Source: Diplolepis rosae
Lineage: Eukaryota > Arthropoda > Insecta > Hymenoptera > Diplolepididae
Assembly: GCA_030998225.1 (NCBI GenBank)
Contig: JAPYXD010000608.1
Span: forward strand, 7,904,501-7,968,500
Direction: 5' to 3'
DNA: 64,000 nt
Part shown: in pieces, positions 1-10,686 of the stretch
Layout: each line of letters opens with the position of its first letter
Position numbering within the stretch: position 1 is the first letter of the stretch
Notes under the pieces: generated by a model
Told to the model about the DNA's origin: nothing
The model's input: the letters and a program-made list of their open reading frames with translations, nothing else
The model's database searches: none
Program-made: the position numbers and the translations under genes

Positions 1-624
1 ACGTTTGGAAATTGTCCAATTATTTTATCAAAATTCGAGAAGTTTTGTCGGTGTTCAAAGAGCATATCGTGCAAAATATGGTCGTCATTCTGCTCCATCC
101 GCGCTCTCAATTCGTCGAATAATCGATAAGTTGGAGAGTGAATTTACTCTATTGGATACTAAGCCTAAAAATCGTATGCGTACCGCACGTTCTACACAGA
201 ATATAGCCGCCGTACAGGCCAGTATCGAGGAAAACCGTGAATTGTCCGTGCCACGCCGATCTCAGGAATTGGGCCTGTCCAGGATGACTACCTGGCGTAT
301 TTTGCGATTGGATCTTGGCCTGCATCCCTATAAGATGATTCTGGCCCATGAACTGAAGCCTAATGACCATCGTTTGCGTCGGAAGTTCGCGGATTGGGCT
401 CTGGAATCAATTGAAAATGATCCCAATTTTCATCAAAAAATCATCTTTTCTGATGAGGCGCATTTTTGGCTCAAGTCTCGGGGGACATTTGGCCGATATA
501 TTGTTTAAATCATAAATGGCATAGAATATCCAATATAATAAAAAAGATTTCGATCAATTCCGAATGAATATTCAGTGTTTTTTTTCAATTTCAAAACATA
601 TCACCCTTATTGGGAAACCCTTTA
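1..624 (+). pseudogene. DD41D-like mariner-relative transposase, 5' cut by window edge, internally deleted
   Basis: The reading frame from base 5 to 508 gives the N-terminal helix-turn-helix half of an insect Tc1/mariner-group transposase: a paired HTH region with PRRSQELG and TTWRIL motifs, then the first catalytic aspartate in FSDEAHFWL. Immediately after this the frame jumps into the family's normal C-terminal end: from about base 483 a second frame reads GHLADILFKS and then a stop. The middle of the gene, including the second and third catalytic aspartates, is therefore missing. The 3' terminus near 605-624 (TTGGGAAACCCTTTA) resembles the ends of the two related elements at 2634 and 9097. 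It cannot encode an active enzyme. The family name rests on motif reading only. Confidence 0.75.
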
Positions 625-898
625 CTAATAATGGTCAAAAATAGCACTATCTATAAGAAATGATTATTTTTTTCAATGAACCAATGAAAACAGTTTTTTT
701 TGTGTGTAAAACTGCATTTGGAGTTAAAGTTAATTTTACGATAACCAATTAATGAACAATTTTTATGTAAGTTGACTCAACTCTACGAAAATTAATTTAA
801 ATCAGAAGATAAATTCTAAATGTTACCTCCTTAAACTCAGTTAATCCTCAGATCAAAACAATCAGTGCATGACCTGCACTATTTCCAAACTAATTCTA

Positions 899-1202
899 CA
901 CGCAGAAAAAAGATCAGTAAAATTTACAGGAAGATCGGTACTTATTTGGATAACATGAATTTTTAGTAAATTTTACAAGAAGTTGAGGTGAATCAACAGA
1001 TTTTCTGTACAATTCACTTAGCGTACAGTACAATCAACTTAACTCGGATTTTTTCGTATTCAGTAGATTTTACTGGACGCTGAGTGAAACGTACAGAAAA
1101 TCTGTTAATTAAACTCAACTTCTGGTAAAATTTACTGAAAAGTCATGTTGTCCAAATAAGTACCGAACTTCCTGTAAATTTTACTGATCTTTTCTCTGCG
1201 TG
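899..1202. mobile_element. Foldback MITE, 304 bp, TA target duplication
   Basis: Almost the whole element is one inverted repeat. The left end begins CACGCAGAAAAAAGATCAGT and the right end, read in reverse complement, begins CACGCAGAGAAAAGATCAGT. Arms of about 130 bp match with few differences around a short spacer. TA lies on each side (897-898, 1203-1204). There is no coding capacity. The termini and TA target suggest mobilisation by a Tc1/mariner-type enzyme. Confidence 0.85.
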
Positions 1203-1204
1203 TA

Positions 1205-2633
1205 GGAAGTTTACGAAATCGGGCACAGTAATTTAAGTTTCTTTCCAATATTCAAAGCTCCCTCTTTCACTTATAGTATATTGTGCAACTAGGGAAAAAA
1301 AGTTTATTTTGCGAGCGTGAAGTTTGCTGCACGAGCAAAGCAAGGGCAACAACCACACGAGTAAAATAAATATCTATTCCGTATTGCCTACGATTTTATT
1401 TCTATTGGTGTGTTATAAAATGCACTTTATGACCCGCTAATAGAAAAATTGAACATAAATTACTAGCCATTTATCTAGCTCTCTAAAACAAATAAAGATA
1501 TTCATTCATCTTGTTAAAAGCTTCGGCTGAAGTTGATGGATGAAAATTGGAGGAGATGTAACATCAATGAATCTTTTGCTCATCTTACCGTGAAATAATG
1601 TAGACGAACCTTCTTTGCTTTAAGTCAATAAAGTGATCGATTACAGGATCAAGTGACCCAAGAATATATTATCTCGTTTACATATATGTGAAATTGTTCT
1701 ATATCCTTCAAAGGATAAAGATAAGAAGGATCACCGTCTTGTAGAATCTCCTGGTCGCTGGTCAGTAAGGATTCTTCTAAGATGTTTTTCTTCTTTGAAT
1801 ATATCTGTTTTTATCGCATCCATAAGGGTATTTCCGTTTGACGATCAAAGGATAAGAATAAGCTGAGAAGGAAAATATATCCCAGGATTCCAACCAGAAA
1901 TATGTGCACCTTAAAATACTGAGCAGGTCACTTTAAGTCGAGGGTGTCTATTTGTGAAATAAATACTGCTAGTTTTATTTCGGATTTGTTTATAAAAGGG
2001 CAAAACTCTTTCGAAAATGCACATAAATATACCTGAAATAAAATTGCTCTATGGTTCATGAATATTTTTAGGAATTTTTAAATCTTGTCAAAATTAATCT
2101 CTTTGCATTTATAATTCAAGATAAAATAATTAAGCATTGAATAAAGGCAGTTGTTTATATCCTTAACGATTCCAAATAAATAATAAAAAATATTCTTGTA
2201 AAATGGTGTTTGAGATATGATATCGATGATACTTATGAAATTAAACACAATTTTAAAAAGAAGTAAATAATAAATTTCAACAATCACTTTATAAATGAAT
2301 AGTTTATATTCACTGACAATAATGGAGCGAAGAAACTTTATTTTTAAATACAAAAAGAGCAGTAATCCGACATAGATGTAAATTTGTATAAATTACATGT
2401 TCGCTTGGTTTGATAGCGAAACTAAAATTGATATCAATTGATCAAAGTTGGTTTTCGTCTTATTAAATTACTAAAGAATATAAAAACTCAATTCTTTATC
2501 GGTTGAATTTAAATTATTGATTCATTAGAGTTCCACGACAATAACTTCATTATACGAAATAGTATTCACTTCAGAGTTCCTAAAATTTGAGGAATTTTTA
2601 ATGTGCTTATGGAATACGAAAAAAATTTAGAAG
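1205..2633. other. AT-rich stretch with no recognised gene
   Basis: Only short, composition-driven open frames are present. I see no convincing splice-bounded exon, RNA gene or element boundary. A short GC-richer patch near 1310-1360 does not match anything else I noticed in the window. Confidence 0.5.
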
Positions 2634-3718
2634 TTAAACTTTTTTAATGAACTGTCAATGTCAAAACGTTAGTGAAAGTCAACATTTTCATCATGGTAAA
2701 GTTCACGAACCAGCAACGATGGGAAATTATTAAAAATTACTACCGAAAGTCTGAGTCGGTGGTCGCAACTTTAAGAGCGCTTACCCCAATTTTCGGCCGT
2801 AATAATCGTTCCACCCGACAGGCTGTGCGTGCTATAGTGGATAAACTCGAGACCAAATTTACATTATTGGACGTTCCGGTGCCAAAAAGACGTCGTATTG
2901 CTCGAATCGAAGAAATAATCGCAGCCGTAAGTGCATCGATTAAAAATGAGCCAAATCAGTCGATTCCACGCCGTTCTCAAGAATTGGGCATCGCTCAAAC
3001 GACTCTGTGGCGTATTATGCGAAAAGATCTTGGCCTACATGCTTTCAAGATTAAATTGACTCAAGAACTAAAGCCACTTGATCATTTGAAACGCCGAAAC
3101 TTCTCTAATTGGGCCCTGGCAAAGCCTGAAGAAAATGAAGAATTTCATCGAAAAATTATCTTCAGCGATGAAGCTCATTTCTGGCTCAATGGCTTTGTTA
3201 ATAAGCAAAATATGCGTTATTGGTCAGCAACAAACCCAAATGTGCTTCTTGAGGCCCCGTGCATCCGCAAAAAGTGATTGTTTGGTACGGTTTTCATGCC
3301 GGAGGTCACAATCGATTTATTGAAAGGCAAATTCGGTGAACATGTTATCTCGAGAAATGGTCCGGTGGGATGGCCGCCTCGTTCGTGCGATCTAACGCCA
3401 TTGGATTTCTTTTTATGGGGCCATATTAAGTCACTGGTCTATGTCAACAAGCCAGCAACTTTAGACGACCTCAAAGACAACATCCAACGCGAAATTGCCA
3501 ACGTTCCGGTCGAAATGTGTGCCAGAGTGGTGGAAAATTGGCTCCAAAGAATCGACCGCTGTAAACAGGCTCGTGGTGGTCATATGACCGATATGGAATT
3601 TCATTCATAAAATGTAATGCTTGCACTTCACCCACAATAAATTTGAACTCAATATCTCAAATATTTCTGTGTTTTATTCATAGATAAAATTGTTATGTCC
3701 CTATTGGAAAACCCTTTA
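2634..3718 (+). mobile_element. DD41D-like element, copy 1 (non-autonomous deletion derivative)
   Basis: Similarity to the copy at 9097-10119 starts at TTAAAC (2634) and stops at CCTTTA (3718), so both copies have the same ends. The 3' terminus reads CTATTGGAAAACCCTTTA, like the fragment at the window start. No matching 5' terminal inverted repeat is visible, so the true 5' end may be lost or different. The encoded transposase is internally deleted (see 2693-3610). Confidence 0.75.
2693..3610 (+). pseudogene. Internally deleted transposase, DD41D-like mariner relative
   Basis: The start ATG at 2693 opens a frame with an N-terminal HTH region (FTNQQRWEIIKNYYRKSE), PRRSQELG, and the first catalytic aspartate in FSDEAHFWL, followed by RYWSATNPNVLLEAP. 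A frameshift just before the KVTVWYGFHAGG-equivalent block moves the protein out of frame at about 3270. Near 3305 the sequence then jumps to IDLLKGKF, deleting the block that holds the second catalytic aspartate (the QQDG region seen in the related element at 11.1 kb). The C-terminal part (WPPRSCDLTPLDFFLWG to MTDMEFHS) remains, ending at 3610. The deletion and frameshift are shared with copy 2. It is dead as an enzyme. Confidence 0.85.
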
Positions 3719-4550
3719 TAATTAAAATAATGTATTTCCTTCTTAATATCTCAAAAAGGAAAACAAATCTTCGACTTTATTTGAGCAAAGGATTTTGCGT
3801 TTTAACGATTTCTTCGTATCGCACATATATTGCTTAAAAAAATAAATTTTTACTTTTCAATAGTATTTTGTTAAACAAAAACATAAAATATACGAACAAA
3901 TATTCTACAATTATTCTAACAAATTTTCCGGAAAAGACAGCAATGCATAAAATTGCAAAGCACTACTGTCTTTTCCGGGAAATTAATTGAAATTATTATT
4001 TTATAAATTTAAAAAATAAAGCAGTCGTATGTAATTTGTGACGTCAGATCCTACCATACGACCTTAAGAAAAGTCATTATGTATTATGAATGAATTAAAA
4101 GTAATTCTCAGCAATATGATGTTATCAATAATCGATGACAGGAAAGGCTGATCATTCAATTGCTACCGAATGGGTCGATAATGACCCGAGAAACTCGGTA
4201 GTACAGTCCGGTAATGCGGATTTTCCAGGAAGTGAGATTGCGGCTCCTGCGTGTTTCCGGTTCATTGTTTCAAAGGCCCGTTCACTCGAGAATTTACGGA
4301 CGTTCGTGCAAACTTAATTATTCAAACTAGTTTCGATAAATCTGAACATTTATACATCTTTATAAAGCTGGTAACAAAATGTATCGTTCCTCATCAGATT
4401 TTCATCTGTTTAAACATTTTAGAATATGTAGTACATTTTTTCCTTTTTTACCCCCATACATTTTTGTTTGGAGTAAATAATTCAATGAGACATGGACAGT
4501 TTGTTGAAAAATATTTACTAAAAGATAAGTTGTATATGTACAAGTATATG
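3719..4550. other. Non-coding, with a 19-bp-stem hairpin at 3922-3984
   Basis: A strong inverted repeat, AATTTTCCGGAAAAGACAG (3922-3940) against CTGTCTTTTCCGGGAAATT (3966-3984), has a 25-nt loop and two mismatches. Open frames at 4135-4595 lack any recognisable domain. No other structure is evident. Confidence 0.5.
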
Positions 4551-4552
4551 TA

Positions 4553-4890
4553 CACTGATAGAAATGGTTCGGGAGTTTTAGCCATTCGGTTGTAGGTTGG
4601 AAATTTATAATTGTATTTATAAAATAATATGTCTCTCTGAACAACGCAGGATGTTGAATACAGAAATCAAAATATTGTAAGTGAAACTGGTCGAATCAGA
4701 AATATAATATGGGAAGGCGAACAATACATTTTTCCATAGCAATGAATAATATGGTTGATTCGTTCATATTTATTCAGTTATATTCGGATGGTTAAAATAC
4801 AAATCTCATATTGCTGTATCTATGCCAGCAATAAGGTAAGGTTAAATTAATCATAAATATCGTTGTAACAGCCATTCCTTTCTATCAGTG
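4553..4890. mobile_element. MITE, 338 bp, TA target duplication
   Basis: Terminal inverted repeats CACTGATAGAAATGG (left) and CCATTCCTTTCTATCAGTG (right) sit between TA dinucleotides at 4551-4552 and 4891-4892. The interior is AT-rich and non-coding. The CACTGA-type termini are shared in style with the MITEs at 899, 21665 and 60790. Confidence 0.75.
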
Positions 4891-4892
4891 TA

Positions 4893-5682
4893 GCCTATGT
4901 TAATGTACCTTTTGGACTTTATTGCATAAATAAGGAATGGTAACAATGTAACTGTTTTCGAACACGTAAGGTAAATGACCTAGTAATCGTCATTTCACTC
5001 TTGAAATTTGAAAAAGTACTGAAAAACAATTTCAATTGAAGTATTTTACAACAACTGATAGTACGACTTAGTAACATGGATTATAGAAAACTGTCAAAAT
5101 CAATGATAATCCAATAAAATGTATAATGCGTATAACGGCCGAGCGACTTTCGAAATACATCGCTGCTAAATCCGCAATAATAAACAAATATTTCTGAAAA
5201 TTTCCGGAAAACTTCCTCGAACGGTAAGAAAGAACTTTGTCGCTGGCAGTTTTCCGAAATCGAAAACTTATTACAGACTTTCTACCAGGACAACCACAAA
5301 AACATGGTTTTTTATTTACGTTAAAATATTGTTTAAAGAAAAAAGTTTTGACATATTTCATTTGATATATTGGCTCCGCTGAAGTATACCACGTCTAATG
5401 ATAAAAAAAGACAAACGATTTCGTCAAAAATTGACCGAGTAATAGCAATTTATGTTTTGAAAAACACTGATTTTCAATCATTTTTTATGACAAAATATTG
5501 AGTGTTTTTAATTTTTATCTAAAAAACTATTAATGTTGCATGAAAATTGTATTAAGATAAAAATGCGCCATGACAAATTCTACAAAACGGTATTTTTGTT
5601 TTTGTTAATGACCGAAAAAAAATTTTATCACTATTTACATGTGCGAGTTATTGCTGGTGGTTCTTCAGTTATTCCGTATTAT
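4893..5682. other. Non-coding AT-rich stretch
   Basis: Short open frames only (for example 5068-5361 minus). None carries a recognisable domain or convincing signal. I see no repeat or RNA structure here. Confidence 0.4.
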
Positions 5683-6685
5683 ATATGGGTCATTCCATGT
5701 GAAATTTACCCTACGAAATTCGTTTCCGAAAAAAATATGTTTTGTTGCGTTTTATACAGTAAAAAAAGTTTTAGATATGGAAAATTGTTGTCATATTGGA
5801 AATGTGCATTCCCTTCCAAGCATTCTGAACCAGTATACAGTACGTCCTGTTAATTTTTTTTAAATAATAAAATAGTGAAGTATTTTAAACAATTAACTTT
5901 TTTATAAATTTGGGATACTCTTTTGTCGTTTTTTCAATCCTAAAATGTTCGTATAAGATTCTTGATGATACTGTCGAAATCTGAGAATGGAGGAATAAAA
6001 ACACTGAGAGTAAGGAATTTTTATAATCGGGAGCGCGCGTTACTGTGACCGAGCGAGCGCGCTCCGATCGCGTTTTAACTTGTTCGGACCTGCATGGGCT
6101 CAAAAGATGAGTCACGCTACATACAGTAAACGCTTTTGTAGTTTGCTGTGATTTTTCTACGTATGTCAAGTTTTTTGAAAATTATACAGAAATGTCAAGT
6201 TCTCGATTCGAGAACGTATGTTGCAATCCATTTAATTAAAAAAATCATACTGAACCAAAGCAAAGAAAAAGATTGCTTCGTGTTTCCTCTTTGATACTTG
6301 CAATGTAGATTAGACGCAAGTTAAACTGGGAAATATTGTAGTGGATATATTTGAAATACTAAGTATTTTATTATAAAATAAATAATTATTGAATGACCAT
6401 ATCATAGTTAATTGAATCAACTTAATTTTATTGCATAAGAATTTTCAAAAAAATTATTCATTCATAATTATTTCATAAATTTTTAATAAACAGTTGATAT
6501 TTTATCGTGTTCTGGCCTTTTAAAAAACTAAAGAAAATATCACAATACAATAAAACCCCAAAGAATCTAAATCCATCGAAAAAAGTTGGGGGCCGCAATT
6601 ATTTTAGAAATTATGAAGAAAAGAATGCTGCGCGGCACGGTGCTTTGACATGCACCGCACGTTGCGGAGCGCGCGTTTGTACATA

Positions 6686-7912
6686 CGAGGGTTGTTCAAT
6701 AAGTCCGTGACTTCTCGAAAGATGGTGCTGTTATCGTAAATATGTTAATACTCTAAGAGAATACCATCTAAAATCAGTGCGTATACAAAGTTTCAAGTCA
6801 GTAGGTTGGTTAGAAATTTTTTTACAGCCAGTTGAAATTAGTTTTTCATTGTTAAAACAAAACCATGGAGAAAGGCGAGTTTCGCGTGCTTATTAAACAT
6901 TATTTTCTACGAGGAAAATCAATCAAAGTAACTGAAGAAAAACTCGCAAAATATTATAAGGAGTCTGCTCCATCGCATGGCATGGTTCGTAAGTGGTTCA
7001 TTGAATTTTGTTGCGGCCGTATTAGCACAAGTGATGTTGAGCGTTCTAGCCATCCAAAAGAGGTCACTTCTCAAGGAATAATCGAAAAAATCCACGACAT
7101 CGTACTCAACGATCGTCGATTGAAAGTGCGTGAGATTAGTGAGACTGTAAACATTTCAGTAGGACGCGTATGGCATATTTTACATGAATGTTTGGGCATG
7201 AGGAAGCTGTCTGCAAGAAGGGTGCCGCGTTTGCTCACAGCCAATCACAAGTGGGCTCGTGTAGTTGCATCTGAGCAATGTTTGGGTACGTTTGGACGTA
7301 ATTTAAAGGCATTTTTGCGACGTTATGTAACTGTTGATTAAATGTGGCTGAAATAAGCGAAGACGGTTCTATCAGCCGGTAAGGTCATGGCCACAATTTT
7401 TTGGGACTCACATCGTATAATATTAATCGATTATCTGCAGAAGGGGAAAACTATTACAGGAGAGTATTATGTCTGATTATTAGATCGATTTGATGCCATA
7501 CTGAAGGAACAGCGGCTCCATCTGGTGAAAAAAAAGTGCTGTTCCACCACGACAATGCACCAGCTCACACGAGTCCCATTGCAACGGCCAAATTATTTGA
7601 TTCACGCTACGAAATACTTCCTCATCCACCTTATCCCCCAGATTTGGCTCCTTCCGATTATTGTTTGTTTCCTAACATGAAAATTTGTCTTGGAGGTAAA
7701 AGATTTTCATCGAACGAAGAGATCATTGCTGCGACGAATGAGTATTTTGAGGGGTTTGATAAAAATTACTTTTTAGAGAGCATAAAGAAGCTTGAGTACC
7801 ACTATACTAAATGTATACAATTAAAAGGGGGCTATGTTAAAAAATAAATTGAAATTTTTGTTATAAAAAGTGTTCTTTATTTTAAAGGCACGGACTTATT
7901 GAACAGCCCTCG
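6686..7912 (+). mobile_element. Mariner, 1227 bp, inserted in element A
   Basis: Terminal inverted repeats are CGAGGGTTGTTCAATAAGTC on the left and, in reverse complement, CGAGGGCTGTTCAATAAGTC on the right, between TA dinucleotides at 6684-6685 and 7913-7914. The length is close to the usual 1.3 kb. The transposase is broken (see 6865-7847). It interrupts the middle of element A, so it arrived later. Confidence 0.92.
6865..7847 (+). pseudogene. Mariner transposase, broken by deletion and stops
   Basis: The ATG at 6865 opens 158 codons covering the N-terminal DNA-binding region (MEKGEFRVLIKHYFLRG, HTH repeat, RRVPRLLT in place of the WVPHEL-type motif) up to the LRRYVTVD block with the first catalytic aspartate, where a stop falls directly after it. 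The following block is shortened and has in-frame stops near 7340 and 7480. From 7536 the C-terminal part is open: FHHDNAPAHT, then 34 residues to the aspartate of PPDLAPSDY, the DD34D spacing that defines mariner. It ends at 7847. All three catalytic aspartates are still visible but not in one frame. Confidence 0.9.
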
Positions 7913-9096
7913 TACACGCGCTGTTATGAAACTCTTTTTTTACATTTGAGGATGATCTTATAAAGAAATTGTTGACTCATATTGAATTTTCCTTGATTTA
8001 TCTACATTATTTAAAAGTAATTACTGCAAGGCATGTCATTGGTGATAGACTAATTTGGGAAAGTTCCGTTAATAATTATTCACCATTTTTGTTGGCTTTC
8101 AAATAGTTTATCACGATTATTGAGACAAAGCTCTTACGTATTTTAGAATCGTAGAAGTGAAATATTTTTTGTTTATTATTGTTCCTAAGTGAATTATCAT
8201 TAAAAACTAATTTTGTTCGCAATCCTTTTACAATAAACTTAAGTTGATTCAATAAACTGTGATGTGCCAAGATTTCATAAGGATCGGTTTATTTGTTAAA
8301 GAACGGCAAGGTTTTGTTATAAAAGTGAAAAAAATTTCTTTTTATAATATTTTGAGGGAAAAAATTCTGAAATTTTTTTTTTCGGTCAAGTTATTATTAT
8401 GGTTAAATAGAATTAAATCATTAACATTTCAATACAAAATAAAGACAGTCATTTTTTTCGTGGTGATTTCACGAATTCTGACCCCATAATAAAATACTGT
8501 GTATTCAGTCACAATGATCAAAACAAAACCAGATGACAATGACAAGTTAAAACGCGGTCGGAGAGTACTCGCACAGTCGCAGTGATGCGCACTCCCGATT
8601 TAAAAAATTCCTTACTCTCAGTGTTTTTATTCCTCCATTCTCAAATTTCGACAGTATCATCAAGAATCTTATACGAACATTTTAGGATTTAAAAAACGAT
8701 ATATTAATATCCCAAATTTGAAAAAAAGTTAATTGTTTATAAAACTTTACTGTTTTGTTATTTTAAAAAAATTAACAGGGCGTAATGTATACCTCTTTAG
8801 AAAGCTTGGGAGAGAATGCACATTTTCAGTATGACAACAATTTTCCATGTCAAAAAATTTTTCTACTGCATCCTATTGAAAAAATATCATTTTTCCGATT
8901 ACAAAGTTCTCAAACATCACATTGAAATAAAGAAATACATGTCATTTATTATTCAACATAAAACGTAACAAAACATATTTTTTTCGGAAACGAATTTTTT
9001 TTTTTGGGGGGGGGGGTAAATTTCCCATGGAATGACCCATATATTATATCAAGTAAGACCTATATAACAGTTTCTTATCTTTATATGAACGCACCC

Positions 9097-10119
9097 TTAA
9101 ACTTTTTTAATGAACTGTCAATGTCAAAACGTTAGTTAAAGTCAACATTTTCATCATAGTAAAGTTCACGAACCAACAACGTTTGCAAATTATTAAAAAT
9201 TACTACCGAAAGTCTGAGTCGGTGGTCGCAACTTTAAGAACGCTTACTCCAATTTTCAGCCGTAATAATCGTCCCACCCGACAGGCTGTGAGTGCTATAG
9301 TGAATAAATTCGAGACCAAATTTACACTATTGGACGTTCCGGTGCCAAAAAGACGTCGTATTGCTCGAAGCGAAGAAATAATCGCAGTCGTAAGTGCGTG
9401 GTGTAACTGTGGCGTATTATGCGAAAAGATCTTGGCCTATATGCTTTCAAGATTAAATTGACTCAAGAACTAAAGCCACTTGATCATTTAAAACGCCGAA
9501 ACTTCTCCAATTGGTCTCGGGCAAAGCTTGAAGAAAATGAAGAATTTCATCGAAAAATCATCTTTAGCGATGAAGCTCATTTCTGGCTCAATGGCTTTGT
9601 TAATAAGCAAAATATGCGTTATTGGTCAGCAACAAACCCAAATGTGCTTCTTGAGGCCCCGCGCATCCGCAAAAAGTGACTGTTTGGTACGGTTTTCATG
9701 CCGGAGGTCACAATCGATTTATTGAAAGGCAAAATCGGTGAACATGTTATCTCGAGAAATGGTCCGGTGGAATGGCCGCCTCGTTCATGCGATCTAACGC
9801 CATTGGATTTCTTTTTATGGGGCCATATCAAGTCACTGGTCTATGCCAACAAGCCAGCAACTTTAGACGACCTCAAAGACAACATCCAACTCGAAATTGC
9901 CAACGTTCCGGTCGAAATGTGTGCCAGAGTGGTGGAAAATTGGGTCCAAAGAATTGACCGCTGTAAACGGGCTCGTGGTGGTCATATGACCGATATCGAA
10001 TTTCATTCATAAAATGTAATGCTTCACTACACCTACAATAAACTTGAACTCAATATCTTAAATATTTCGGTGTTTTATTCATAGATAAAATTGTTATCTC
10101 CCTATTGGAAAATCCTTTA
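9097..10119 (+). mobile_element. DD41D-like element, copy 2 (same deletion derivative)
   Basis: It begins at TTAAAC and ends at TATTGGAAAATCCTTTA, matching copy 1 (2634-3718) from end to end. It carries the same internal deletion and the same frameshift, plus its own extra deletion of about 60 bp near 9398 and loss of the start codon. Confidence 0.78.
9156..10012 (+). pseudogene. Internally deleted transposase, copy 2
   Basis: The position of the start codon in copy 1 reads ATA here (9156), so the start is lost. The HTH region is interrupted near 9398, where the SIKNEPNQSIPRRSQELG block is deleted. Downstream FSDEAHFWL (first aspartate) and NPNVLLEAP are intact. The shared frameshift then follows near 9670, then the shared deletion that removes the second aspartate. 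The C-terminal frame 9698-10012 keeps WPPRSCDLTPLDFFLWG and ends MTDIEFHS. Its extra decay relative to copy 1 shows it is not a recent assembly duplicate. Confidence 0.85.
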
Positions 10120-10416
10120 GCAAAGTATATGAATTTATTATCTGCTTTAACAATATATTTCAATCTCAAAAAAAGATAAACAAAATATTAACATGAATAC
10201 AGAAAAGTATCAAAAAATATTATTATCCAGGGGTAAATAACATACAAAAAGTTTTTTTGACTTGTTTTAATATCTAACATCGATTTTGAGATATTTATAA
10301 AACTGAAAATCAATAGTTTAATATTTTAATATATTTTTTATAGTAATTATGCACGACTTACTTTAACATTTTTCTGTTATTACTCTCATACTAATGAATT
10401 ATATTTTATGTTCTAG
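10120..10416. other. AT-rich spacer upstream of a possible first coding exon
   Basis: No element ends are visible. The end of this stretch (ATGTTCTAG at 10408-10416) could serve as a splice acceptor before the exon at 10417. No TATA-type promoter stands out against the AT-rich background. Confidence 0.3.
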
Positions 10417-10505
10417 AAAAATGGAAGGGCACTATTTTTTGGTGTGCATAACAGTCTTCTACCTTTGCAATGGTGTACTGCCTCAATACAGGGAAAAGAA
10501 TATCA
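10417..10505 (+). CDS. Possible signal-peptide exon of a secreted or membrane protein
   Basis: A TTCTAG acceptor-like sequence ends at 10416. The ATG at 10421 opens MEGHYFLVCITVFYLCNGVLP followed by QYREKNI. The frame runs into GTAAGT at 10506, a perfect consensus splice donor. The 28 encoded residues have the shape of a secretory signal: short polar start, a hydrophobic core of about 14 residues and a small-residue region before a probable cleavage site near residue 20. No downstream exon is identified, because the following 1.7 kb is occupied by transposons. This is one of very few candidates for host coding sequence here. It could be a chance match in AT-rich DNA, but acceptor, ATG, signal and donor together argue for a real exon. 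Confidence 0.4.
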
Positions 10506-10686
10506 GTAAGTGCAAAGAATAATGAATCATTTTGAATTTAATTATCTTTTATTAAAATTCTAAATATTAAATGTTTTGTGAGAAACAAAGAGAGCTCTTT
10601 GTTTACATCAGCTCAAGTGCTTAGAATAATTTATTGTGCCTTTACATGGAGTAATATTTACTATAAAATTAAATAAACTGATACTA

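Larger units (their letters stand above)
5687..9048. mobile_element. Long-TIR element A, non-autonomous, 4-bp ATAT target duplication
   Basis: The left arm (5687 to about 6082) and right arm (about 8543 to 9048) are long inverted repeats beginning GGGTCATTCCATG. ATAT flanks each end (5683-5686, 9049-9052). Landmarks shared by the arms include the TTCCTTACTCTCAGTG block and its complement. The arms differ by a gap of about 100 bp. No transposase of its own remains, and a mariner (6686-7912) sits inside. The pre-insertion element would be about 2.1 kb. The termini resemble those of the three other ATRT-flanked elements at 37414, 39051 and 43428, so it may be a non-autonomous relative. Confidence 0.8.

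Noticed and set aside
5885..6169. Minus-strand open frame of 94 codons
   Set aside because: It lies in the left arm of long-TIR element A and is not conserved in the right arm. No domain.
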